Origin: JBAXAM01 sp037142515
GTDB lineage: Bacteria > Pseudomonadota > Gammaproteobacteria > UBA9339
NCBI GenBank assembly: GCA_037142515.1
Contig: JBAXAM010000001.1
Coordinates: 109,678-173,677 of the forward strand
Direction: 5' to 3'
Length of the DNA stretch: 64,000 bases
The notes beneath the pieces were generated by a model. That model was given only the letters and a program-made list of their open reading frames with translations, was not told the DNA's origin and did no database searches. Below, one piece after another: positions 53,826 to 62,195 of this stretch (positions are counted from its first letter, which is position 1; the number at the start of each line of letters is the position of its first letter). The translations under genes and the position numbers were made by a program.

Positions 53826-56800
53826 TAAATTTTCCATCCATGATCACGTAGCCAATCCAAAGTTTTTCCTGAAAAACCTGGGTCTTTACCATGGCTAATC
53901 GACCCGTCTTGATTTACAGCTCCGCCATTTTTACCATGTGCATGCCATTGACCGCTTGGTTGGCCACGAGGTGGTTCATCAATACGTTTAATCTCTCTAG
54001 GACCTTGCTCTTTAACATGTTTCGCCTTAGCTCGTGATGGTGTGTTAAACATCACGCTCAAATCACGCGCAAGAGCAGCACCTGCACCAACCGCTCCTCC
54101 AGCAACCAATCCAAAAGTCGCCCCAGCAGCATATCCTGAAAATGTACCAACACCTGGTAATACAAGGGTACCACCCGCAAAACCTATTTCTCCTCCAATA
54201 ATAGCACCTGCAGAACCACCCAAAATACTACCTGCAGCAACATCTTGGGCAACTTTTCCTGCTGTATCAAAAAGCTCCCAATACGCTTCCGTTCCCGCCC
54301 CATTACCATAACTACCATCTGATCTATCAGACTCTTTGCGTGGCTTCTCATTTTGAAAGTGGTTATTATCTCCAGATGAATCTGCATTATTCGAATTTCT
54401 ATGAAACGTTTGATCTGGAAAACCATCTCCTTGTGGCGCACGAATTCCATCTCCAGGAAATTTTAATGGTATGCCAATACCCAAGCTTGCAAAAGCCACA
54501 CCTGTGCCACTACCACTAGCACTAGCAGAAATCGCTGTTCCACCACTGGTAATGAGTTTTCCAGCACAGGATGCCCCAGCGTATAAAACACCAGCTGAAA
54601 TAGCAAAAGTCGCTGCTCCTTCAAAAAAAGCTTGTTTCCACCCAACTCCTGCTGCAAGCCCAAGCCCTGCTGTAGTTGCTCCACCTATAGCCGCTGCTAG
54701 TGCTATACCACCTAAACTTAATCCAACTGGTGGACAAAGACAAATAGTTATTCCGATAACTACTGCAACTACTACGCCCACAGCTATTCGCCCAACTGTG
54801 CTATTAACTACCGACTTAACTGCGCCCACAATCGATCGACCTAAACTGCCCCAAAACCCAAATCCAGTCGGATCCGTAAATGCTAGCGGATTATTAATAC
54901 AATAGCTATACCGGTTTAAGCTTTGGCTATTACCTGGTTCTTGGATAAAAGGGTCGGCGCTTAGAAATCTGCCTATTACTGGATCATAGATTCTGCCATC
55001 CATGTGAATTAAATTTATGCCTTCGATGTCTATCTGATCGTGTCCAGTAAAGCCTTTGTAGGTAACCGGATGATACGGCTTATCTCCCTTGGTTTGTTTT
55101 TGCTCACCAAATGGCAGATACGCAAAGTGTTGTTTAACACTACTGTTTTCGTCAGTAATATCAGTAACAGAACCTAGATTATCATGTAGCGCTTCATAAA
55201 TTTCAGTTTTATTATTTTTACTATCGCCGCTATCTTGGGTTTCTATATAAATAGCACTTGGTCCAATATAGGCTTTTTGCTGCGTAATAATTGACTTACC
55301 GTTATCAATTGTTACTAATTCGTAATTTCCTAAATAATAGGTTGTGGCAACCTTGTATTTGACACACTTATTCCACCAATCAAATCTGCAATCGCCTGCA
55401 GTTTGATTCATATAATCGACTCGAGCAAACTTTTGTCTATCGGCGTTGTAGGAAAAGCTCACAGCTGCTTTGGGCGCTGTTATGGTTAGCGGCTTACTAT
55501 AACTGGTATAAGTAATATTGCGTTTTTCTCCATTCAATATTCCTTCAATTTGATCACCGTTAGCGTCGTATTTGAAAGCTCCTGGCATTTTGCCATTAAT
55601 ACTTGTTACTGCATGAGGGCCTGCGCCATTTTCTCCATATTTATATGTGCCAACATCTGATTTGTAAGTAATATTGCCTAAGGCATCGTAGCTAAACGAC
55701 TGTTCTGAGCTTCCTGCGATCTTGGCTTTAGCAAGACGATTAAGTTCATCGTATTCATACTGTTCATAACCACCATTAACGTAGTCGTGGTGCGATTTAA
55801 CATTACCTAATGTGTCGTAGTCATAAGCATCTTTCTGTATTTTTTCTTTATCAAAACACTGATGGGTTGCCGTAACTCCAGTACATTCTGGAAATAGCTT
55901 TTGCTGGGCTAAAAGAGACATACTTAAAACTGTTTCGATCTCAGTTAAAAATTGAGTTTTTGGATCGTAGGTATAATTAGTAATCAAACCATTGCTGCGA
56001 CTTTCGGAAATCACATGGCCTGCTGCATCTTTGGCATTCAAGCTCCAATAAACTTTGCCGGTTTGCTCATCGCTAATTTTTATGAGATAACCAAGCTTGT
56101 TGTAATGATTTCTTACTTGTAAGCCATTTGGATAAGTTTCGACTGCAACACGGCTATTTTGATCATAACTAGAACTGCTGATATAAGTTTCATCTTTAAT
56201 AGCTGTTTTAACTTGTGTTGTACGACCCAAAGAATCATAGCTGTAGCTGCGAGTATAAGTTTCAAGACCGTCATCTATAGCTTTTTTGGGTAGTTCAAGT
56301 TTTTCTCTCAAGCTTTTACCTGCTAAGTTTACACTATTAACTTTGGCCAGTTTGCCAATGCCGTTTGGTGTGGTATCGTATTCCCAAGTACTAGTACCCG
56401 CATGATCAGTGCGGCTAATCATGCGATTTAGATCGTCGTATTTGAACGTTGTTGTTTGTTTTAGGGCATCAGTTTGACTGATAAGATTACCCAAAACATC
56501 GTATTCATAAGTCCAATAACCTTTGTCTGGATCATTGATTGCGATTTTCCTGCCCAGGTGATCGTATTCAATTTTTGATTCGTTCTCAGCACTATCAATC
56601 ATTGATATCATGTTGCCATAAGCACCGTACTTGTAAGTGGTAACTGAACCCTTGTTGTCTGTGGCTTTTATCATCTCGCCAATAGCATTAACTTGTTTTA
56701 CTTGCTTTTGTTTTAATTGATTAACAGTAGTTGTAGTAAATCTATCGTAGATTAATTGTGATGAGCTACCATCAGGTAAAACACTTTGAATTACTTTGCC

Positions 56801-58633
56801 TAAAATATCGTATTGAATTTTGTTTTGGTATATGTGATCTCCCTCAAAAAATGGTTGGCTTGTTTGTGATACTCTGCCCAGCTCGTCATAATAAGTTAGC
56901 TGCCATATAATTTTGCCGTCTATATTTTGCGTGGTACTGGCAATTTTTCGGCCTAAGACATCGAAGTATTCATTTTGTGTAGTGCTGTTGTCAGTGTGGC
57001 TGGTTATAATGTAAGAGCAGTTTTTTAGTGCGCTGCTGATTTCTCCTGTGGGTACGGACGTGGGATCAAAACAACTATAATTTATAGTTGTTTTGGTACC
57101 ATCAGGACTTATTTGTCCTACTTGCCGTGCAAAGTCGTCGTATTGATAAGTAGTTTTTACACCGTTTAAATCAACAGACTCTGTTACTACACCAAAACGC
57201 GGATCAACTGTTTGGTAGGTTGATTGATCTAATGAATTAATAGTTTGTACAACAAAGCAGCCATATTGATCATATTTTACTTGAGCTGATCTTATTCCAA
57301 CATCTTGATCTCGCCCCCAAACCATGGTTTTTATAATATTCCCAAAGTCATCGCGCTCATACTTGGTTATAAGAGCCAACTTAGAATCGCCAGAACCAGC
57401 TGTAGTTTGCATTAGCAAAGAAGTTTCCGGATCATAAACAAAGCTACTGGTTCTTGTCTGTGAGTCTCTATGAGTTGCGGATTTGGTTACTTTGGCAGCT
57501 ATTAACTCACCAATATGCCATTTACTTGGATCGTTATGATAAGTATTTTCAGTAGTAATTGTATAAATCTCATTGGTCGTAGCTTCGTGGATGCTCGATA
57601 CTATTTTTAGCGAATTAGCATAGTCATCAAAAATGTTTTCTATGGTTGTGGTACTAAGCAAATTGCCTTTGAGATCATATGATTTTTTGCTGCTTTGTTT
57701 AACATAAGGAAAATAATAAGTTGTATTAACACTGCCATCGCCAAATGTTTTTAGCTCATAAGAATCTTCAGAGCTTGAAAGCAGAGTTCCATCTGCAAGC
57801 CTGGTTTCGGTTGCAACCGGCATTCCTTTATTGTGTAAATTAATATCTTGGCTATAAGTAGTTGTTGTATTAATACCAGTGCTTTTATCAACACTGGTAA
57901 CTCTATGAAAGCCTAAAAAGCCCATACCCAAGTGATTAAATTTTGCACCAATGTAATAATAATTAGTTATGTGCTGATTGTTTTTATTTCCAGCTTCATT
58001 GCTCGCTGTTTCGCTAGAGGTTTCGTGTACAACATACATTGGTCCTTGCCAATCCATGTTTGGATATTTTGCATCGTGCTCTTTGGTATAAACTTTTACT
58101 TTAGTACTGCTTAAAGACTCATAATCAATAAAAAGCTTTGTACCAAAACCGTCAGTAACAGAAATTAAATAGTCGGGAAGTTTTTTTGCTTTGTTAAACC
58201 ATGCGCCTTTTTGAAAATCCCTAGTAAGACTCCACTGTACATGTTGAATAATATCAGGGAGTCCGCTACCAGTGAGATCGATGAAAACCACACCATTATC
58301 AGACCCACGCGGACTGCTATGATCTACAAGCTCTACAGGAGGAATGTAACTTACGGGAGCTTCTATCCAACCATCACCTGTATTAATCCAGGCTCCTTTT
58401 TTAGAACTGCCGGCACCCCAATAAACATTCTGCACCATATCATAAAGTCCGCTGCCAGTAATATCTATAAAAGAAGCGCTATTATCAATGCCGCGCGAAT
58501 TATTATTCCCATGATTATTTGCGATCTCTACAGGAGGAATATGTTTTGCAGAAGCCTCTTCCCAACCATCACCATTATTAACCCAAGCACCGCTTTCAAT
58601 ATTATTAGAACCCCAATGAACATGTTGCAGCAC
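53825..58633 (-). CDS. RHS/YD-repeat polymorphic toxin, 5'-truncated
   Basis: 1602 residues from GTG 58633. The first 170 residues are ~70-residue repeats (GSGLxDxxQxVxWG, GAWxNxGDGW) like those of SpvB/TcdB-type proteins. About 25 YD repeats follow, then the RHS core end VIGRFLSADPFIQEPG and FTDPTG, a glycine/alanine-rich membrane-active stretch (~1240-1360), a second glycine-zipper region (~1450-1520) and a basic C-terminal toxin domain with QWHAHGKNGG and HGKDPGFSG. RHS proteins encapsulate a C-terminal toxin released into rival or host cells. The coding signal continues 16 codons upstream to a stop at 58682 with no start codon, including another repeat start. The secretion-related N-terminus is therefore missing and the gene may be inactive. 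Confidence 0.87.
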   Translation of the reverse strand: MLQHVHWGSNNIESGAWVNNGDGWEEASAKHIPPVEIANNHGNNNSRGIDNSASFIDITGSGLYDMVQNVYWGAGSSKKGAWINTGDGWIEAPVSYIPPVELVDHSSPRGSDNGVVFIDLTGSGLPDIIQHVQWSLTRDFQKGAWFNKAKKLPDYLISVTDGFGTKLFIDYESLSSTKVKVYTKEHDAKYPNMDWQGPMYVVHETSSETASNEAGNKNNQHITNYYYIGAKFNHLGMGFLGFHRVTSVDKSTGINTTTTYSQDINLHNKGMPVATETRLADGTLLSSSEDSYELKTFGDGSVNTTYYFPYVKQSSKKSYDLKGNLLSTTTIENIFDDYANSLKIVSSIHEATTNEIYTITTENTYHNDPSKWHIGELIAAKVTKSATHRDSQTRTSSFVYDPETSLLMQTTAGSGDSKLALITKYERDDFGNIIKTMVWGRDQDVGIRSAQVKYDQYGCFVVQTINSLDQSTYQTVDPRFGVVTESVDLNGVKTTYQYDDFARQVGQISPDGTKTTINYSCFDPTSVPTGEISSALKNCSYIITSHTDNSTTQNEYFDVLGRKIASTTQNIDGKIIWQLTYYDELGRVSQTSQPFFEGDHIYQNKIQYDILGKVIQSVLPDGSSSQLIYDRFTTTTVNQLKQKQVKQVNAIGEMIKATDNKGSVTTYKYGAYGNMISMIDSAENESKIEYDHLGRKIAINDPDKGYWTYEYDVLGNLISQTDALKQTTTFKYDDLNRMISRTDHAGTSTWEYDTTPNGIGKLAKVNSVNLAGKSLREKLELPKKAIDDGLETYTRSYSYDSLGRTTQVKTAIKDETYISSSSYDQNSRVAVETYPNGLQVRNHYNKLGYLIKISDEQTGKVYWSLNAKDAAGHVISESRSNGLITNYTYDPKTQFLTEIETVLSMSLLAQQKLFPECTGVTATHQCFDKEKIQKDAYDYDTLGNVKSHHDYVNGGYEQYEYDELNRLAKAKIAGSSEQSFSYDALGNITYKSDVGTYKYGENGAGPHAVTSINGKMPGAFKYDANGDQIEGILNGEKRNITYTSYSKPLTITAPKAAVSFSYNADRQKFARVDYMNQTAGDCRFDWWNKCVKYKVATTYYLGNYELVTIDNGKSIITQQKAYIGPSAIYIETQDSGDSKNNKTEIYEALHDNLGSVTDITDENSSVKQHFAYLPFGEQKQTKGDKPYHPVTYKGFTGHDQIDIEGINLIHMDGRIYDPVIGRFLSADPFIQEPGNSQSLNRYSYCINNPLAFTDPTGFGFWGSLGRSIVGAVKSVVNSTVGRIAVGVVVAVVIGITICLCPPVGLSLGGIALAAAIGGATTAGLGLAAGVGWKQAFFEGAATFAISAGVLYAGASCAGKLITSGGTAISASASGSGTGVAFASLGIGIPLKFPGDGIRAPQGDGFPDQTFHRNSNNADSSGDNNHFQNEKPRKESDRSDGSYGNGAGTEAYWELFDTAGKVAQDVAAGSILGGSAGAIIGGEIGFAGGTLVLPGVGTFSGYAAGATFGLVAGGAVGAGAALARDLSVMFNTPSRAKAKHVKEQGPREIKRIDEPPRGQPSGQWHAHGKNGGAVNQDGSISHGKDPGFSGKTLDWLRDHGWKI

Positions 58634-58703
58634 CCCAGAAAGACCGTTACCGCTAAAAACACGGTATTTTAATGATGGCTTTTATAATCAATAATTGTAC
58701 TCA

Positions 58704-59162
58704 ATGAAAGCCTTTTCTCTAATTGAATTATTATTAGCAATTGTTATTGTCGCAATCGTATTGCTAATAATTCAACCTTCTTGGCAAGGGATGCTTAGTA
58801 AAAATCACGCTCAAGCTTATACCAGTGAACTAGTAATGGCGCTGCAATTTGCACGTTCTACTGCAATTAGTCTTGGAAAACCAGTAACGTTTTATTGCGG
58901 CAAAGATAACCAGTGGCGAGTGGGCACACCCAATGTCCTACGAGTTTTACCTCCAGTTTTTACTGGAGACACACTAATCTGGAATCGCGATGCTATCATA
59001 ACATTTTCGCCAGATGGATTTGCTGGCGGACAAAACAGAAGCTTCTATTACTGCCCTAAAAACTCTTCTAAAAACGCATTAGCTGTTATTTTAAGCCCAT
59101 CAGGTAGAACCCGAGTTTCACCAAAAACCCACGACGGAAAAACAATCCCTTGTAATTTCTGA
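58704..59162 (+). CDS. fimT: Type IV pilin-like protein, FimT/GspH type
   Basis: 152 residues from ATG 58704. The prepilin leader is very short, with cleavage expected at KA|FSLIE, then the conserved Glu at +5 and a hydrophobic helix ELLLAIVIVAIVLLII. The globular part matches GspH/FimT minor pseudopilins (HAQAYTSELVMALQFARSTA, then FSPDGFAGGQNRSFYYC). Minor pilins help initiate type IV pili or competence pili. The residue before the cleavage site is Ala rather than the usual Gly. No pilus genes surround it, a common situation for fimT. It is divergent from the truncated RHS gene. Confidence 0.85.
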   Translation: MKAFSLIELLLAIVIVAIVLLIIQPSWQGMLSKNHAQAYTSELVMALQFARSTAISLGKPVTFYCGKDNQWRVGTPNVLRVLPPVFTGDTLIWNRDAIITFSPDGFAGGQNRSFYYCPKNSSKNALAVILSPSGRTRVSPKTHDGKTIPCNF

Positions 59163-59219
59163 TGCGTGATTTATCATATGGAACGGCATCAAATTAAAAA
59201 GAACACAACAGGAGCTAAC

Positions 59220-59588
59220 ATGAAGTTTTATATGGCAATTAATAGAATCTTTTTATTTATCGGCTTGGCTTTTTGTAACTTAGCTGCTTACGCGGCTAAT
59301 ACATCTGCGAAAGATGAAGTTGCTAAACGTTTACTGATGGGAACCGCTGGAACTAAACCTGCTGTCCCCGCTCCCAACATTGTTAAGGCAGTGGATAGTC
59401 TTTCTGGACTAGCTCAGTTGATTAAAACCCTTGCTATTTTGGGTGGCATTGCATTACTGCTTTTTAGTATACAGCTATATTCTAAGCATCGTAAAAACCC
59501 ACTGGAAACTCCTTTATCCATGGTAATTACGGTGTTTTTTATTGGATTAATCTTAATAGCGCTATCATTTACTTCAATTAAACTATAA
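59220..59588 (+). CDS. Small exported membrane protein resembling IcmD/DotP
   Basis: 122 residues from ATG 59220, with AGGAG six bases upstream; the frame opens earlier but the upstream residues look non-coding. A signal peptide (1-24, ending AAYA) is followed by a Pro/Lys linker and two hydrophobic helices (about 66-86 and 97-118), joined by the short loop YSKHRKNPLETPLSMV. This layout and the loop resemble IcmD/DotP and IcmC/DotE, small inner-membrane components of Legionella/Coxiella Dot/Icm type IVB secretion systems. VirB2-like pilins share a similar topology. The match is by pattern only, so the assignment is tentative. Confidence 0.5.
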   Translation: MKFYMAINRIFLFIGLAFCNLAAYAANTSAKDEVAKRLLMGTAGTKPAVPAPNIVKAVDSLSGLAQLIKTLAILGGIALLLFSIQLYSKHRKNPLETPLSMVITVFFIGLILIALSFTSIKL

Positions 59589-59606
59589 AAAACAAGAGGT
59601 TGACAA

Positions 59607-60227
59607 GTGCGTGCAATATTATTAGGCTCCCCTGGTGCCGGAAAAGGTACACAAGCACAATATTTAGCCACCCATTACAACATCCCCTTAATCTCTACAG
59701 GAGATATGTTGCGCACGGCCGTAAAAATGCAAACCAAGCTTGGGTGGCAAGTAAAGCAAATCATGGAAAAGGGAGATTTGGTTTCTGATAATATTATAAT
59801 TGACTTGGTCAAAGAACGCATTGCACAGAGCGATTGTAAACATGGCTATTTACTAGACGGTTTTCCACGAACCATTGCTCAAGCAGAAGCACTGCATAAT
59901 GCTGGGATTGCGATCGATTACATTATTGAAATTTTTGTCCCTGACGAAGAAATTATCACTCGCTTAAGCGGGCGTCGCGTACATCCAGCATCAGGTAAAG
60001 TTTATCATTTGAAATATAATCCACCAGAAGATATTAGCGAAGAACTAATTCAACGAAACGACGATAAAGAAGAGGTTGTGCGTGAACGCCTGCGAGTTTA
60101 TCACGAAAAAACCGAACCATTGATAAATTATTATAAGGAACTAAAAACATCAAACTATATAAGCGTTAACGGCATTGGTAAAATCGAGGATATACAACAA
60201 CGCATTTTTTCCGCAATAAAATCATAA
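59607..60227 (+). CDS. adk: Adenylate kinase
   Basis: Interconverts ATP plus AMP and two ADP. 206 residues from a GTG start with GAGG upstream. The P-loop GSPGAGKGTQAQYLA, AMP-binding TGDMLR, DGFPRTIAQAEAL and the LID region SGRRVHPASGKVYHLKYNPP are intact. The LID is about eight residues shorter than in E. coli (214 aa) and has no zinc cysteines. It follows the small IcmD-like gene by 18 bases. Confidence 0.97.
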   Translation: MRAILLGSPGAGKGTQAQYLATHYNIPLISTGDMLRTAVKMQTKLGWQVKQIMEKGDLVSDNIIIDLVKERIAQSDCKHGYLLDGFPRTIAQAEALHNAGIAIDYIIEIFVPDEEIITRLSGRRVHPASGKVYHLKYNPPEDISEELIQRNDDKEEVVRERLRVYHEKTEPLINYYKELKTSNYISVNGIGKIEDIQQRIFSAIKS

Positions 60228-60259
60228 GCTGATTTAAGAATCCCTTAATATTTGGAAGA

Positions 60260-60277
60260 TATAATAGAAGATATAAT
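60260..60277 (+). promoter_or_regulatory. Duplicated -10 boxes before the J-domain lipoprotein
   Basis: TATAAT occurs twice (60260-60265 and 60272-60277) within a 12-base direct repeat GAAGATATAATA. The downstream box would give a leader of about 16 bases. No clear -35 is visible. Confidence 0.33.
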
Positions 60278-60299
60278 AAATGAGAAAGATGAGTAAATT

Positions 60300-61253
60300 A
60301 TGAAAAATTTTTGTCGCGTACTGATTTACATAATAATAGCAGCCGCCCAGTTTGGTTGCGGTAGCGGCGGATCGTCCGGATACAGCTGGTGGTCACCGTA
60401 TAATAGTTATGACTACGGTCATAGCAGCTATGGTTATAACAACTCTTATAGCCGGTACTCCGATGTTGATCCCGAAATTTGTAAAGAAGATTATTCACAT
60501 TTTTATAAGACCACCGAAACAATAGAAATAAATAGTAGAAAGCAGCGCATGCGGGTAATAAACCTTATTAGCCCTCCTATAAAAATAAAAAAAATTACTT
60601 TTCCGAAGGACGAAGCAACATACACAGATAACGGACTAAACGCGAAGATAGTAGTTGAAGGTAACCTCCCACGGACTATAGAAAGTAGTTCTTACGATGG
60701 GGGCGTAGCGTTCTCTATACAAGCAACAACCACAAATAACCAAGCTGCGAAGTTATACACAACCATTAATATTACTTACCAAACTGATAAAGCTGCTGAT
60801 GAAAAACCTAAAGGCTATACACTGTTTGTGAACCTAAAGTCAAAAGCAGACGAAGATAGCGACAGCTCACAGCAAAATAAACAGAGCTCGCAGCCGTGTA
60901 CATTCTGTAAATCATCCCCTAACAACGACTCATCACTTGATAACGAAAACCCCAAACGTAATGAACTAATTAAAGCGATAAAAAAATCAACTGGCGATGA
61001 TAAGGATAAACTTCAGGAACAGTTACTTGACACCATCAACAGCAAAGACGAACACGATTGTCGTGGAATTTTAGGTATGTACGATAAACAAGAGTATACT
61101 CTCAAAGAAATCACAGCTATTTACAGACTTCTGACACAAACAGCCCACCCTGATAAAGTTCTACTATCCACACTTAAAAAAAACGCGACCGAAGCTTTTA
61201 AGCGCATAAACCCAGCATATGAATGTGTAAAGGAAAATGAAAAATCCAAGTAG
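60300..61253 (+). CDS. Putative lipoprotein with C-terminal J domain
   Basis: 317 residues. A hydrophobic N-terminus ends in AAAQFGCGSGG, a plausible though imperfect lipobox. A Ser/Tyr/Gly-rich stretch (about 24-55), a possible beta domain (about 60-190, threonine-rich) and an acidic Ser/Gln linker follow. The last ~60 residues match a DnaJ-type J domain: ILGMYDKQEYTLKEITAIYR, the diagnostic HPDK loop (TQTAHPDKVLLS) and EAFKRINPAYECV. J domains stimulate Hsp70 ATPases, which live in the bacterial cytoplasm. Placing one on a lipoprotein suggests either an inner-membrane protein facing the cytoplasm or an exported protein acting on a host Hsp70. Four cysteines may form disulfides, favouring export. 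Confidence 0.72.
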   Translation: MKNFCRVLIYIIIAAAQFGCGSGGSSGYSWWSPYNSYDYGHSSYGYNNSYSRYSDVDPEICKEDYSHFYKTTETIEINSRKQRMRVINLISPPIKIKKITFPKDEATYTDNGLNAKIVVEGNLPRTIESSSYDGGVAFSIQATTTNNQAAKLYTTINITYQTDKAADEKPKGYTLFVNLKSKADEDSDSSQQNKQSSQPCTFCKSSPNNDSSLDNENPKRNELIKAIKKSTGDDKDKLQEQLLDTINSKDEHDCRGILGMYDKQEYTLKEITAIYRLLTQTAHPDKVLLSTLKKNATEAFKRINPAYECVKENEKSK

Positions 61254-61255
61254 CC

Positions 61256-61280
61256 CTAATTGTAATAATCCCCCAATTAG
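61256..61280. promoter_or_regulatory. Small inverted repeat before ampE
   Basis: CTAATTG (61256-61262) pairs with CAATTAG (61274-61280) around an 11-base loop and is followed by TATAAA. With no T-run it is not a typical terminator; it may be an operator or chance. Confidence 0.25.
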
Positions 61281-61330
61281 TATAAAGTTAGCTATAGAGT
61301 TGTCATGATTTTATATGGGAGATTAATTTT

Positions 61331-62182
61331 ATGATATTAATTGCTATTTTGTTTTGCCTGACACTGCAGCGCTTTGCCAACATCGGCGGTTGGTTTCAAG
61401 TATCGTGGTTTGAGCTCTACTTAAAAAACCTGCACCCATGGATATCCAAATTGAATGAGTGGGTAGCTATATCGCTGATAATAATGCCAGTTCTATTGCT
61501 TTTGGTATTACTGCATGTTCTTTTTACGTGGCGGCTATTTGGTTTATTTAATTTGATTTTAGCGACAGCTGTGCTTTTTTTCTGTGTTGATGCTCGCGAT
61601 CTTAAGAATAGGCTGACTGGCTATTTTAGTAACTTAGAAAAGGGTGATATTCAAGCCTCAGCAAACTCTGTTTCTGGCCTTATTGGCGATGTTTCTTCTA
61701 ACACAACCGCAGAGTTAAATCGCGCGGTCACTAAAGCTATTTTATTAAACTCTTTTGAGCAACTTTTTACTGGATTGTTTTGGTTTATCGTTGCCGGGAT
61801 TTACGGCGTGTCTTTTTACTTTCTCATAGTATTGCTGAGCAAAAATGCTGCTAAAGTCGATTCTAGTTATGCCGAGCTGGCAAGACAAGCATCTAAGATT
61901 CAAGATGTGCTAGACTGGGTTCCATCGCGCTTAGTGGGACTTAGTTATTCTTTGGTTGGAAATTTTAATAAAGGTTTTGGCTATTGCCATAAAAACTTAT
62001 GGTCTGGTTTAGCCGGAATAAGAAAATTTGCGGTTGATGCTGGTCTCGCAACTTTAAACGTAGATACCAATGCCTCTAAAGCCACGCCAAAAGAAAACTA
62101 TGACGCACTAGATTTAATTAATCGCACCTTGATTATTTGGTTGATAGCTTTGACGCTGGTTTTACTGGGAATTTTGATATAA
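61331..62182 (+). CDS. ampE: AmpE-like inner membrane protein
   Basis: 283 residues, matching E. coli AmpE (284), with GGGAGAT seven bases before the ATG. Four to five hydrophobic helices are visible (about 1-12, 45-65, 70-88, 140-165 and 265-283). The best match is the conserved block VLDWVPSRLVGLSYSLVGNF, nearly the family wording DWVPxRLxGxxYxLxG. AmpE belongs to the CobD/CbiB-like group and is described as a modulator linked to AmpD and beta-lactamase induction, though its chemistry is unsettled. No ampD is adjacent. It precedes lpd by 13 bases. Confidence 0.85.
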   Translation: MILIAILFCLTLQRFANIGGWFQVSWFELYLKNLHPWISKLNEWVAISLIIMPVLLLLVLLHVLFTWRLFGLFNLILATAVLFFCVDARDLKNRLTGYFSNLEKGDIQASANSVSGLIGDVSSNTTAELNRAVTKAILLNSFEQLFTGLFWFIVAGIYGVSFYFLIVLLSKNAAKVDSSYAELARQASKIQDVLDWVPSRLVGLSYSLVGNFNKGFGYCHKNLWSGLAGIRKFAVDAGLATLNVDTNASKATPKENYDALDLINRTLIIWLIALTLVLLGILI

Positions 62183-62195
62183 TAAAAAGGCGTAC

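Noticed and set aside
54200..54450. Small open frames opposite and beside the RHS glycine-rich region
   Set aside because: Composition follows the repetitive Gly/Ala codons of the RHS frame, and no start signals are present.
60228..60250. Possible terminator after adk (TTAAG..CCTTAA)
   Set aside because: The stem is only about five A/T-rich pairs and no T-run follows.
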